The notes under the pieces were generated by a model, which worked only from the letters and a program-made list of their open reading frames with translations, was not told the DNA's origin and ran no database searches. Below, piece after piece: positions 23,819 to 31,665 of a stretch of 47,998 nt of DNA (position 1 is the stretch's first letter; every line of letters begins with the position of its first letter). The stretch comes from Vulcanisaeta sp. Lineage in GTDB: Archaea; Thermoproteota; Thermoprotei; Thermoproteales; Thermocladiaceae. The stretch lies in assembly GCA_022014875.1 (NCBI GenBank), contig JAKMAE010000001.1:1-47998 (forward strand), written 5' to 3'. The position numbers were made by a program, and so were the translations under genes.

Positions 23819-24637
23819 ATGAGTGAGGATTTCGATGATTTCAGTATTATATTGACTAAGCCAAGGAGGATGCAGATACTTAGGTTACTGATGGAGCAGG
23901 GCACTATGAGGATCTCGGATATAAAGAAAATACTAAATGCACCGGCATCGTCCGTGTACTACGACGTCGAGGTCCTCAGGGCCAACGGGCTTGTAATTAA
24001 GGATGGACCCTACGTGAAGATAACCACCAGGGGTAGGGAGTTGATGGAGAAGTTGGGCGGGGTTTTGGGTAACTCGCAGTGGAGTACCAACAGTACCTCT
24101 AGGATTAGTAAGGTTGTGGATGCCCTACTCATGAGACCAATAATAATTAACATGTACAGGCTAGGCCCCAACACGCTTTTCCTCTACTCAATAATCATAG
24201 TGACGCTTGGCCTAGTTATGGCCTTCGCCCAGGGGTATGAATTGGTCCTCCTGGTTTTCACGGAGGGCTTGAACTTCATGCCCATAAGCATTACCGTAGC
24301 CTCAATATTGACGTACATAGGCGTGGCACTGTTCATTCACAAGTACTTATTGGGCAGTGGCATAGTTGACCAGAGGGTGCTCAGTGGCGTGGTTGCCTCA
24401 TTAATACCAATCTCCATATACCCAACAATTATGGCGCTAATAACGCCCTGGACACCACCACTACCACTCTCAATAATCGACTCGCTACTGAAGGCGCTGT
24501 TGCCGCTGGCGAGCATGATCATCCTAGCAACCGTTTTATCCATATCGTCTGGAAAACCCATGGAATACCCCTTACTGTTCGAGACCCTCCTGCTGCTGAT
24601 ACCATCATTGATAATCTATATAGTACTCATTAAGTAA
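23819..24637 (+). CDS. Winged-helix regulator fused to a membrane domain
   Basis: 272 aa. Residues 10-80 form an ArsR-like winged helix (KPRRMQILRLLMEQGTMRISDIKKILNAPASSVYYDVEVLRANGL, then a wing and TTRGRELMEKL). After a Ser/Thr-rich linker come about five hydrophobic segments (residues 118-272) ending in LLLIPSLIIYIVLIK. It therefore looks like a membrane-bound transcription factor that senses something at the membrane and binds DNA in the cytosol. Ligand unknown. A methyltransferase gene starts 4 nt downstream, so they are co-transcribed. Confidence 0.8.
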   Translation: MSEDFDDFSIILTKPRRMQILRLLMEQGTMRISDIKKILNAPASSVYYDVEVLRANGLVIKDGPYVKITTRGRELMEKLGGVLGNSQWSTNSTSRISKVVDALLMRPIIINMYRLGPNTLFLYSIIIVTLGLVMAFAQGYELVLLVFTEGLNFMPISITVASILTYIGVALFIHKYLLGSGIVDQRVLSGVVASLIPISIYPTIMALITPWTPPLPLSIIDSLLKALLPLASMIILATVLSISSGKPMEYPLLFETLLLLIPSLIIYIVLIK

Positions 24638-24641
24638 CGAC

Positions 24642-25268
24642 ATGAGGTTGGTAATACTAAACAATGTCTATCCTCCCCTTGAAGACTCTCGACAAACCGC
24701 CGAGGTTCTAAGGTGGGTTGTGGAGCACTACTTTACTAATAGCAATGATATTCTCAGGATAATAGATGTTGGGTCTGGTACGGGGATATTAACACTCACG
24801 GCTATAGAAAGCGCCGTGGGTAGTAGGGGCGGTAGTGTTTGGGTGATCTCCATAGACCATGACATAAACGCTGCCGTAAATACGAAGCTAAACCTAGTCA
24901 TTAACCACGTGTATGACTACGCCGATGTGCTATCGACAAGGACCCTTGACGCGATAAGGCAAAACGCGTCCTTCAACATCATAGTGAGTAATCCACCGTA
25001 CCTACCAGGTAATTGGGTGGAGGATCCTAGGATATTCGGCGGCCCCCGCGGTAATGAGGTGATTAAGCAGTTGGTGAGCTATGTATGTAATGGCAAGGTG
25101 GACATCGTGGTTTTAACGCAATCGTCACTATCCAATTGGGAGGAAACCGTGGATTTAATGGGCACGTGCGGTTACAAGTTGGTACTCGTCAAGGCAAACC
25201 ATTACTTTTTTGAGGATATAATAACAATGGTTTTTACTGCAAACCGATCTGCTCGATGTGAAGGTTAA
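24642..25268 (+). CDS. HemK-like class I methyltransferase
   Basis: 208 aa. SAM-binding motif I is DVGSGTGIL (residues 42-50), the post-I acidic strand WVISIDHD, and the catalytic NPPY tetrad is at 117-120, which marks N-methyltransferases acting on Gln, Asn or adenine. Close families are archaeal Mtq2-like enzymes that methylate the GGQ glutamine of release factor aRF1 with Trm112; this is the likely role but the protein is divergent. It follows the HTH-membrane gene at a 4 nt distance. The last 35 nt overlap the convergent PhoU gene. Confidence 0.8.
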   Translation: MRLVILNNVYPPLEDSRQTAEVLRWVVEHYFTNSNDILRIIDVGSGTGILTLTAIESAVGSRGGSVWVISIDHDINAAVNTKLNLVINHVYDYADVLSTRTLDAIRQNASFNIIVSNPPYLPGNWVEDPRIFGGPRGNEVIKQLVSYVCNGKVDIVVLTQSSLSNWEETVDLMGTCGYKLVLVKANHYFFEDIITMVFTANRSARCEG

Positions 25269-26295
25269 GGAGTGCCTCGCCTACGTCGGATATGTACTCT
25301 GCAATTCTGTATATACTATCGAGGATCAACCTCGCCGAAGCCGCCGCCTGTGGCGATAGGTTGTAATTAACTAAGGATGAGTCTAGTGATGATATTGCCG
25401 ACCTCACTTCGTACTTGACAGTGTCTATTACGTAATTGATCTCCTTAATGTCGGGCTTCTCCATCAATGCCTTATTGACGCTGTTCATCAACATCGAGTC
25501 CCTACCGAGCAACTCGCTAAATCTCTGCCTTATTTCCTGCGGTATCAGTAGTATGTACTTATCACCCAGGTTTAATATCTCCCTCGCGATCTTCACTGCA
25601 TGGTCCGCCGCCCTCTCAAGGGACTTATTGATTATTGCGTACTCAATTATGTTCCTCGGGTCCTGAATCCCGGATAGACTTAGGGCATGCTTACTAATCA
25701 GCACCCTCTTCAACTGCCTATTTAACAACCAATAGAACTTATCAACCTCATTATCCCTCTCTATTATGTCCATCGCCACGTTTTTATCACCATTCTCAAC
25801 GGAGACCCTTAAATCATCGATCATCCCCATAACCGTCTTCGTGAGCTTCACGAGTATGTCCCTCACCTTGATGTCCGGGACATTCACCAGGTTTTGAACG
25901 ACAAGGGTGTTCCTACCCTCCTCTATAATCTCAACACCCGTCAACTTCCTCCGCACAATGTCCTTAACCTGCTTCTTTAGGTCCAGCGTCGTCACGTCGA
26001 AGTTCAGCCTAAAAACGTCGTAACCAGCTAAGTAATAGGCAAGCAAAACCCTCTCTAGGTGATCCAGGTTCGAGAGCTCTTGATCCACGTTTATTGTAGA
26101 CTCAAGCAACGGGGCCTTAATCATCTTTTTAGGAACAATAAGTAGCGACAGGTCTGGCTGCGGTATAACCAGTACCTCATCGCCAGGTTTTAAATCGACC
26201 TGCCTAGTCCATTCCTTGGGCAGGGAAACTATTAAGGTCGCGCCACCCGTTAACTGCACCCTCCTGGTCTCCGGCTCAAACTTCACTATAGACAT
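25234..26295 (-). CDS. phoU: Phosphate-uptake-regulator (PhoU) protein with AbrB DNA-binding domain
   Basis: 353 aa. The first 50 residues are a SpoVT-AbrB swapped-hairpin domain (VQLTGGATLIVSLPKEW, VDLKPGDEVLVIPQPD). The rest is all-helical with two PhoU repeats; ERDNEVDKFYWLLNRQLKR and KSLERAADHAVKIAREIL carry the acidic and His-rich PhoU signature. This archaeal family is thought to regulate phosphate uptake, though no pst transporter is adjacent. ATG 26295 has ctataaata 27 nt upstream. A short gap then leads to the hsp20 gene. Confidence 0.9.
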   Translation of the reverse strand: MSIVKFEPETRRVQLTGGATLIVSLPKEWTRQVDLKPGDEVLVIPQPDLSLLIVPKKMIKAPLLESTINVDQELSNLDHLERVLLAYYLAGYDVFRLNFDVTTLDLKKQVKDIVRRKLTGVEIIEEGRNTLVVQNLVNVPDIKVRDILVKLTKTVMGMIDDLRVSVENGDKNVAMDIIERDNEVDKFYWLLNRQLKRVLISKHALSLSGIQDPRNIIEYAIINKSLERAADHAVKIAREILNLGDKYILLIPQEIRQRFSELLGRDSMLMNSVNKALMEKPDIKEINYVIDTVKYEVRSAISSLDSSLVNYNLSPQAAASARLILDSIYRIAEYISDVGEALLNLHIEQIGLQ

Positions 26296-26317
26296 TGGGA
26301 TGAAATAATTAGTCCCC

Positions 26318-26326
26318 TATAAATAC
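26318..26326 (-). promoter_or_regulatory. TATA box for phoU
   Basis: On the minus strand TATTTATAG, centred 27 nt upstream of ATG 26295. Confidence 0.5.
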
Positions 26327-26398
26327 CTTATCCTAATAAACTAATAATTATTGATCAATTGATTTTTAGAAGTGAAGTATTGATTGATGCGGCCGTAC

Positions 26399-26830
26399 CT
26401 ATTCTATTGAAACCTCGGTCTCAGTCATACTGCCTAGCTTGGGAATGATTATCTGGAGAACGCCGTCCCTATATATAGCCCTGGCACCATCAACCTTGAA
26501 CCTAACGCCAAACTCGAATTTTCTATAAATCCTAAAATTACTTAGTCTCTCCACCCTAGCTGCCTTGCCCATTGCGGGCATTGGCTGCGGTTCTGCCATT
26601 ACCTCTACATAATTACTACCAACCCTAACTTTGATGCTTTCCTTCCTAACGCCGGGTAGATCGATTAGTATTATTATTGAGTCGCCGTTGTCGAATATGT
26701 CCGCGGGCGGCTCTCTCGTTATTAATTTTGGATCTATAGCCACGGCTAACTTACTTATTAACTCATTAATTCCAGACTCCACCTTGGCCAGGCTTGTTGT
26801 TATACTCATTGCGTCCTGCTCAAACGTCAT
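26399..26830 (-). CDS. Small heat shock protein Hsp20
   Basis: ATP-independent holdase chaperone, 143 aa. The alpha-crystallin domain runs from about residue 42 to 135: PPADIFDNGDSIIILIDLPGV at the start, VRVGSNYVEVMAE, FEFGVRFKVDGARAIYRDGVLQIIIPK near the end. The short C-terminal tail lacks a clear IxI motif (TETEVSIE). It forms oligomers that hold unfolded proteins at high temperature. TTATTAATTA at 26851-26860 lies 26 nt upstream of ATG 26830. Confidence 0.93.
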   Translation of the reverse strand: MTFEQDAMSITTSLAKVESGINELISKLAVAIDPKLITREPPADIFDNGDSIIILIDLPGVRKESIKVRVGSNYVEVMAEPQPMPAMGKAARVERLSNFRIYRKFEFGVRFKVDGARAIYRDGVLQIIIPKLGSMTETEVSIE

Positions 26831-26850
26831 GATTAAGTAGTGCGCTGTGA

Positions 26851-26860
26851 TTATTAATTA
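26851..26860 (-). promoter_or_regulatory. TATA box for hsp20
   Basis: On the minus strand TAATTAATAA, centred about 26 nt upstream of ATG 26830. Confidence 0.45.
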
Positions 26861-26912
26861 CTCAACGCGCCAATTAAACAATACTCCATGGGTAAAACCT
26901 AGATATATACGG

Positions 26913-28082
26913 TTAAATAACGAGCATCTCTTTAATCAAATTACCAGTGATGAACCTATGCGGTAGGAAAGGCCTCATTAATGGATCCACAACACCATCA
27001 ACCACGTATTTAACCAACAACTCGGCGGCGTAGGGCGCAAACATGAAGCCATGACCTGAGAAGCCGGAAAGTACGTAAACACCCTCAGGCCAACTATCTA
27101 GCCTACCCATTACGTGGCTACTGTCAGGTGTCATTTCGTAATAACCAGACCAAACCCTCATTACCCTAATACCCCTGAGACTCGGTATTAACCTCACGGT
27201 CTCCCTAGCCCAGGCAGTTAACCAATTAAGGGTGTTTCCGTAAGGTAGGAAGCCCTCCACACCCTCGAGCTCCACACTCCCCAACACCTCGCCCCTCATT
27301 GTCTGCCCAATGTAAAAGTTCGTTTCCGTATCGATTATGTAGGTGTTAATGAATGGCTTGATAGGCTCGGTAATGCCTATCTCCCTCCTCACGGGCTTGA
27401 TGGGCAGGTCTATACCCAATAGGGACTTCATAAGCTCGCCAGTCCAAGCGCCGGCTGCGAATATCACATCCCTAGTCCTAACAAATGCATTACTTGATGA
27501 AACACTCACGACCCTGCCTGACTCAACACCCACATTCCTGACCTCCGAGTACTCAAGTACTGTAACCCCAAGGTCCAGCGCCTTCGTGTAGTAACCCATA
27601 ATTACGTAGTCGTGATGGAACGCGCCGTCCTGCGGCCCGAAAACCGCGCCAATAATGCCCCTCGTATTTATATATGGAAACCTATCCCTAACCTCGTCAA
27701 TCGTGAGTATCCGCACAGGCACACCGAGGGGCTTCCACAGCTTCTCATTAAGCTCCTCAAACCTCCTAAGGACCTCCTTACGCCTTATTAACCATAAATA
27801 CCCCTGCCTCTCGAAAATCCCATTCCAACCAAGCTCGCCGCTCAGGGATTCCAACTTCCTAATAGCCCTGATCGCAAACTCCGTATTCTCTCTATTCCCA
27901 AAGTGAACCCTATACCTACCGGCATTCCTCGTCGAGCTACCACTGCCTACGTAGTCCTTTTCGAAAACGACCACGGATAGGCCCCTACGTGCCAGGTAAT
28001 AAGCTGTGGCCAGGCCGGCAATGCCCGCACCGACAACCACGGCGTCCGCAGACAACGTCACTAACCCACGACCACCACTCAT
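26913..28082 (-). CDS. FAD-dependent amine/proline dehydrogenase, beta-type (DAO family) subunit
   Basis: 389 aa flavoprotein of the D-amino-acid oxidase/sarcosine oxidase-beta fold. The FAD motif is VVGAGIAGLATAYYLARRGLSVVVFEKD; GSGSSTRNAGRYRVHFG is the characteristic Rossmann-to-substrate segment and the end contains YVLSGFSGHGFMFAPYAAELL. It overlaps the upstream alpha-type flavoprotein gene by 4 nt (ATGA). The pair matches the two-subunit dye-linked L-proline dehydrogenase, sarcosine oxidase or HcnBC class, so it oxidises a secondary amine or amino acid and passes electrons on. Substrate not determined. Confidence 0.88.
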   Translation of the reverse strand: MSGGRGLVTLSADAVVVGAGIAGLATAYYLARRGLSVVVFEKDYVGSGSSTRNAGRYRVHFGNRENTEFAIRAIRKLESLSGELGWNGIFERQGYLWLIRRKEVLRRFEELNEKLWKPLGVPVRILTIDEVRDRFPYINTRGIIGAVFGPQDGAFHHDYVIMGYYTKALDLGVTVLEYSEVRNVGVESGRVVSVSSSNAFVRTRDVIFAAGAWTGELMKSLLGIDLPIKPVRREIGITEPIKPFINTYIIDTETNFYIGQTMRGEVLGSVELEGVEGFLPYGNTLNWLTAWARETVRLIPSLRGIRVMRVWSGYYEMTPDSSHVMGRLDSWPEGVYVLSGFSGHGFMFAPYAAELLVKYVVDGVVDPLMRPFLPHRFITGNLIKEMLVI

Positions 28083-29884
28083 GACTCACCACCGGCCAGG
28101 GTGGCCATTGGTATCGGCGACTCTGGGAACCTAATCCTTGGAAGACCAAACTCACCAGGCTTCTTTTGGTAAATAAAGCTCAGTATTAGGTTTGTACTAA
28201 CTAGGCAGAGCTTGCCCTGGCACGGCCCCGTGCCTAAACCAACAACCCTCTTAACCCTCTCCATACTTGGTAACCTAAGTGACCTGTACTCCTCCTCCTC
28301 GCCATGTAGAACCTTAATCCTTACCTCCCTACCGTGCATTAGGACCCTCATCGCCTCAAGAACATCCTTAAGCGTCACATCCTCGCAGAAACATAGGTAC
28401 TGCCTACCCGCACTCCTTAATGCCCCCTCTACGTCCTCGATAGTGCCTGCCGAGGCCCACATCGGTACGTAGGCCACGTTAGGCTCCACGTAATATCCAC
28501 TGCCCTGGAGCCCCTGCTCAAGCCTAAGCAATACGTTGTAGTACGAGGGGGACGTGTTTACGAGATCCCTCTTGAACTCCGCAATCTCCCTCTCCAACTC
28601 GTCCTTCCCAACAAGCCCCTCCCTAGCCCCTATGCTCAGTGCCGTAACCCTAGCCTGCCTAATTATCAGGTGTTCCGGTAGTAATCCGCCGGAATCACCG
28701 ATGACGTAGACGTTGCCTAGGCCAAGATCCCCCGTGAAGCCCCTCCTGGGGACTAAACCACCAAGTTCTGGCGCATAGACTATGGCGGCCCCCAATTGGG
28801 CGGGTAGGTCTATCACGGGTATCCTAACCGCGCTAACTATGGCGTCGACCACGACCTCCTCCCTCCTCCTAACCTTAGCCTTTCTACCCCTAACATTTTC
28901 AAGCACGAGCCTAAGCCCATCATCAGCGTCCTTAGAGTCGACTATGTTCATGCCTATGAAGGTTTTGATACCGCTTTGGGCAACCCTGTCTCTGTAAAGG
29001 TCGCTCCTTATCGTTACCGAGTTATCGCCGAGGTAGACCTCGATACCGAGCTTAACCAGGTTCATTGCGACCCTAACACCCCAATCATCACTACCCCAAA
29101 CCAGGACCTTCCTCGGTCTATAACCCCACCACTTGGCTAGCTTGAGGAGCGATAGTCCCGTTATCATACGCGGCGTGTTATTGCCTGGGAAAACGAGGGG
29201 TACCTCCCTGAAGCCCTGGGCCAGTATCAGGTATTTGTAGTTGAAGATGAATAGCTTTGTGAAGTCCCGTGAATGGCCCACAGCAGCGTCCTCAAGAACC
29301 CCGTCGAATATGACCCCCTTATACGTAACCACCCGGTTCTCCACATCCTTACCTAACCTATTAACGAACTCACTACCAAGCCCCACATCCCTAACCTCCG
29401 TATCATCAAGTAATAAGTGGCCACCGAGGTAATACTCACCCTCAACGAGGACGACCTTGAAACCAAGACCCGCCAATTCCCTAGATACCGAGAGACCAGC
29501 CAACCCACCCCCAACCACCAGGACATCGCAATCAACCTTGACATGCTCAGCCTTAGTACTCACGGTGGGTAACTCATCCGCAGAGACCCTATTTAGGAAC
29601 CTACGTACATACCCTTTAACCAACGGCCATAGAAGTATCAATAAACGACTCCTTGGGAATGATGATGGGCTTGCGAACCTCCTAAATACCGAGGGAACCC
29701 GGGACACCCTCCTCGGTATTACTGGATTATTACTGCATAGGTTGTAGTAACCCGAGGATGCCCAGTAACCCTCGCACCACCATTCACAGCATATGAAACC
29801 CCTCGCCTCACCATACCTAGAACTCCTCATGACGCTGTAATTACCGCGACCAAGCTCTTCCGCGATCCATGGCCGCTCACTCAT
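28079..29884 (-). CDS. FAD/Fe-S amine dehydrogenase alpha-type subunit (HcnB/SoxA-alpha like)
   Basis: About 601 aa. It has a first FAD motif VDCDVLVVGGGLAGLSVSRELAG near residue 110, a pyridine-nucleotide-like fold (KVLVWGSDDWGVRVAMNLVKLG), and a BFD-type [2Fe-2S] domain near the end: CFCEDVTLKDVLEAM and GPCQGKLC. Its N-terminal 95 residues resemble the remnant of the Fer2_4 domain of sarcosine oxidase alpha (RSSRYGEARGFICCEWWCEG), with CxxxxC kept but the later cysteines absent. It pairs with the downstream DAO subunit (4 nt overlap). ATG 29884 has AATTATAAG 26 nt upstream; the frame to 29935 lacks that support. Confidence 0.88.
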   Translation of the reverse strand: MSERPWIAEELGRGNYSVMRSSRYGEARGFICCEWWCEGYWASSGYYNLCSNNPVIPRRVSRVPSVFRRFASPSSFPRSRLLILLWPLVKGYVRRFLNRVSADELPTVSTKAEHVKVDCDVLVVGGGLAGLSVSRELAGLGFKVVLVEGEYYLGGHLLLDDTEVRDVGLGSEFVNRLGKDVENRVVTYKGVIFDGVLEDAAVGHSRDFTKLFIFNYKYLILAQGFREVPLVFPGNNTPRMITGLSLLKLAKWWGYRPRKVLVWGSDDWGVRVAMNLVKLGIEVYLGDNSVTIRSDLYRDRVAQSGIKTFIGMNIVDSKDADDGLRLVLENVRGRKAKVRRREEVVVDAIVSAVRIPVIDLPAQLGAAIVYAPELGGLVPRRGFTGDLGLGNVYVIGDSGGLLPEHLIIRQARVTALSIGAREGLVGKDELEREIAEFKRDLVNTSPSYYNVLLRLEQGLQGSGYYVEPNVAYVPMWASAGTIEDVEGALRSAGRQYLCFCEDVTLKDVLEAMRVLMHGREVRIKVLHGEEEEYRSLRLPSMERVKRVVGLGTGPCQGKLCLVSTNLILSFIYQKKPGEFGLPRIRFPESPIPMATLAGGES

Positions 29885-29905
29885 CACATGGTTGTGGGCC
29901 TTGGC

Positions 29906-29914
29906 AATTATAAG
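29906..29914 (-). promoter_or_regulatory. TATA box for the amine dehydrogenase operon
   Basis: On the minus strand CTTATAATT, centred 26 nt upstream of ATG 29884. Confidence 0.5.
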
Positions 29915-29958
29915 TTTTACAAGTGCAATTAACATCTTTAATCCTTAAATTAACAAAA

Positions 29959-30444
29959 TTAACACTGGGTGTTTAGGGGGCCCAGGATACTCCTCGCCCT
30001 CGCTATTAGGGCCTCCACAAGCCTTTTGGCCGTTTCATCGTTAGGAACCTTGCTCCTTATCCCCTCGGGATCCGGCCCATTGTACTGATACTCATGTAAT
30101 TGCAAAGCCAGCGTTGTTAACTCGATAACCTCGGGCACCTTATTGGCTATTAAGGTGGAAACCTCCGTCATCCTATTCGTGGGCATCACCACGGCGATCC
30201 ATTCATGGAGCGGTATGGAATATCTGCCAACCCTCTTATACCCCGTGTACTTACCCCTGAGTAATTCAAGGTTGTTTAGGGCTAGGTAGGACATTGCGGA
30301 CTTCCAGGCTTGAACTGCCTTGCCTGAGGCATTCCTAATTAACCCCTCCCTTAGGAAGACCTCGGCCACGTCAAGTTCCCTCAAGGCCTCCTGAAGGCGG
30401 GACCTCGCTATCTCGGCAGTATTGAGTCTCTTGATCTCTATGAT
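29959..30444 (-). CDS. PaREP1 family protein, start unclear
   Basis: PaREP1/HEPN-like helical protein. From TTG 30384 it is 141 aa (RELDVAEVFLREGLIRNASGKAVQAWKSAMSYLA). The same frame continues upstream to a TGA at 30450 and reads IEIKRLNTAEIARSRLQEAL, which is the missing first helix of the family, yet no ATG, GTG or TTG lies there. A TATA-like box (30473-30481) points to a start near 30448, where an ATG exists in a different frame. So either a non-canonical start (ATC 30444 or ATA 30441), a one-base frameshift, or a shortened product is used. PaREP1 genes are multi-copy in Thermoproteales and of unknown function. Confidence 0.75.
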   Translation of the reverse strand: MIEIKRLNTAEIARSRLQEALRELDVAEVFLREGLIRNASGKAVQAWKSAMSYLALNNLELLRGKYTGYKRVGRYSIPLHEWIAVVMPTNRMTEVSTLIANKVPEVIELTTLALQLHEYQYNGPDPEGIRSKVPNDETAKRLVEALIARARSILGPLNTQC

Positions 30445-30472
30445 GCATCACCTCGAGTTCAACACTACTGGA

Positions 30473-30481
30473 CTATTTAAT
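30473..30481 (-). promoter_or_regulatory. TATA-like box upstream of the PaREP1 gene
   Basis: On the minus strand ATTAAATAG. The expected start of transcription lies near 30448, where the ATG is out of frame with the PaREP1 coding sequence. Confidence 0.4.
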
Positions 30482-30494
30482 GCTTAGTTTCGGC

Positions 30495-30728
30495 TCACCG
30501 CGCCTTGGGTTGCAAACCTCTTACATACTCATCGCACTTGCTTCGGTAGAGGCAGTAGTTGCATGATTGCGGGGTTTCACCATTCAATCTACGCCTAACC
30601 AATGGGCAGCGCTTCACGTAGTACTCGGGGTAGCAATTCTTACATATGACTAGCGAGTTCCCTATATACGCGACCTCCCAAAACGAGATCTTCCTACCAC
30701 AGATACTGCATGTGAAGCTCACTTTCAC
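30495..30728 (-). CDS. Small zinc-ribbon-like cysteine protein
   Basis: 77 aa with a GTG start. Two Cys pairs near the N-terminus (CSICGRK and CKNC) suggest a treble-clef or zinc-ribbon, and four more Cys in the second half (CPL, CNYCLYRSKC) suggest a second metal site. No known family is recognised. The neighbouring PaREP1 gene and the divergent PduO-like gene do not define a role. The start could also be GTG 30722. Confidence 0.6.
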   Translation of the reverse strand: MKVSFTCSICGRKISFWEVAYIGNSLVICKNCYPEYYVKRCPLVRRRLNGETPQSCNYCLYRSKCDEYVRGLQPKAR

Positions 30729-30780
30729 CCACCCCTACTTAACATGATGTAACTACTGAGTCATTAAATTAACTACTACA

Positions 30781-30788
30781 TATATAAT
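30781..30788 (+). promoter_or_regulatory. TATA box for the PduO-like gene
   Basis: TATATAAT centred about 24 nt upstream of ATG 30808. Confidence 0.45.
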
Positions 30789-30807
30789 TTCCTCCGTGGT
30801 TTCCAAT

Positions 30808-31410
30808 ATGTTTGTTATGACTAACGTCTTTGTCGATTGCCTCAGGATTGATGGATCGATAAGGTGCCCCGGAGATGGAGGGTTCAGCGACGTCATAGTT
30901 TTCGGGAGGCATGTCAGGCTTAGGAAGGATCACCCAGCCATAGAGCTCATGGGTAGGTTAGATGAGTTAGAAGCCATGGCTGAGTGGGGAATCGCAGAGA
31001 TTGGTGGTGAGGAGTTCAGGAACGTTGCTGCAATGGCCACCGCATTGAATACATACCTAGCCACCGGGGATGATGCGTGGCTTAAGCCTGTTAAGGACTT
31101 GATAAATAAGGTCTGCGAGATCGATAGTAAGGATTTAGGCTGGTTCATACCCAGGGATAGGAAGACGGCATTGCTAAATTTGCTTCGGGTTAAGGCTAGG
31201 GAGGCGGAGAGGGCCGCCGTCAAGCTTATGGACGACCCGGAGCTACCGAGCAATAAGGTGCGTGAGCTCCTGGGCATGCTTAATCAATTAAATAAGTACA
31301 TCGCGCACCTCGTTTTTCTAAACAACGTTGTTGTTTTCAGGAACGTTAATGAGAAGATAGGGGCCCTAATGGGGCTCGTGAGTAATCATGAGACAACAAC
31401 TTTTATATAA
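30808..31410 (+). CDS. Divergent PduO-type cobalamin adenosyltransferase-like protein
   Basis: About 200 aa, four-helix-bundle class. The N-terminal PGDGGFSDVIVFGRHVRLRK corresponds to the (T)GDxGxTxLxxGxRVxK loop of PduO enzymes; DHPAIELMGRLDELEA matches KDHPRxEAYGxxDELN. Later FIPRDRKTALLNLLRVKAREAERAAVKL aligns with the FxLPG...A(R)xxxRRAER helix, and LNQLNKYIAHLVFL with LNRLSDLLF. Known members transfer adenosyl from ATP to cob(I)alamin. Here several positions differ (PGD for TGD, loss of the Thr pair), so activity is doubtful. ATG 30808 is chosen from the promoter; 30796 and 30817 are alternatives. Confidence 0.6.
   Translation: MFVMTNVFVDCLRIDGSIRCPGDGGFSDVIVFGRHVRLRKDHPAIELMGRLDELEAMAEWGIAEIGGEEFRNVAAMATALNTYLATGDDAWLKPVKDLINKVCEIDSKDLGWFIPRDRKTALLNLLRVKAREAERAAVKLMDDPELPSNKVRELLGMLNQLNKYIAHLVFLNNVVVFRNVNEKIGALMGLVSNHETTTFI
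31401..31410 (+). promoter_or_regulatory. TATA box for the small membrane protein/AMMECR1/PHP run
   Basis: TTTTATATAA centred 27 nt upstream of ATG 31432, overlapping the end of the PduO-like gene. Confidence 0.5.
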
Positions 31411-31431
31411 TCCAACCCTACCTAGGGGTTG

Positions 31432-31665
31432 ATGAGGTATACCGTGGCTCTATCAATCGCGCTTTTCGCGGCGGCGGTTATAGTATTGATATATTACGCG
31501 GTTTATGTTGACCATGGGCAATTCCTCATTGGCGATACGAACAAGGCCTTAGACGCCCTAATGCTATCCCTCGTCATAATTGCCGGTGTTATCACGGGCA
31601 TAGTGTATTTATTTAACTCCAGAACTAGCGCTAGTGGTGGGAATGTTCAAACCGTACAGTATTGA
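31432..31665 (+). CDS. Small membrane protein with two TM helices
   Basis: 77 aa. Two hydrophobic segments (VALSIALFAAAVIVLIYYAV and LDALMLSLVIIAGVITGIVY) flank a short charged loop DHGQFLIGDTNKA. Function unknown. The ATG at 31432 is preferred over TTG 31429 since it fits the TATA spacing. Its 3' end overlaps the AMMECR1 gene by about 20 nt, which suggests coupled translation. Confidence 0.7.
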   Translation: MRYTVALSIALFAAAVIVLIYYAVYVDHGQFLIGDTNKALDALMLSLVIIAGVITGIVYLFNSRTSASGGNVQTVQY

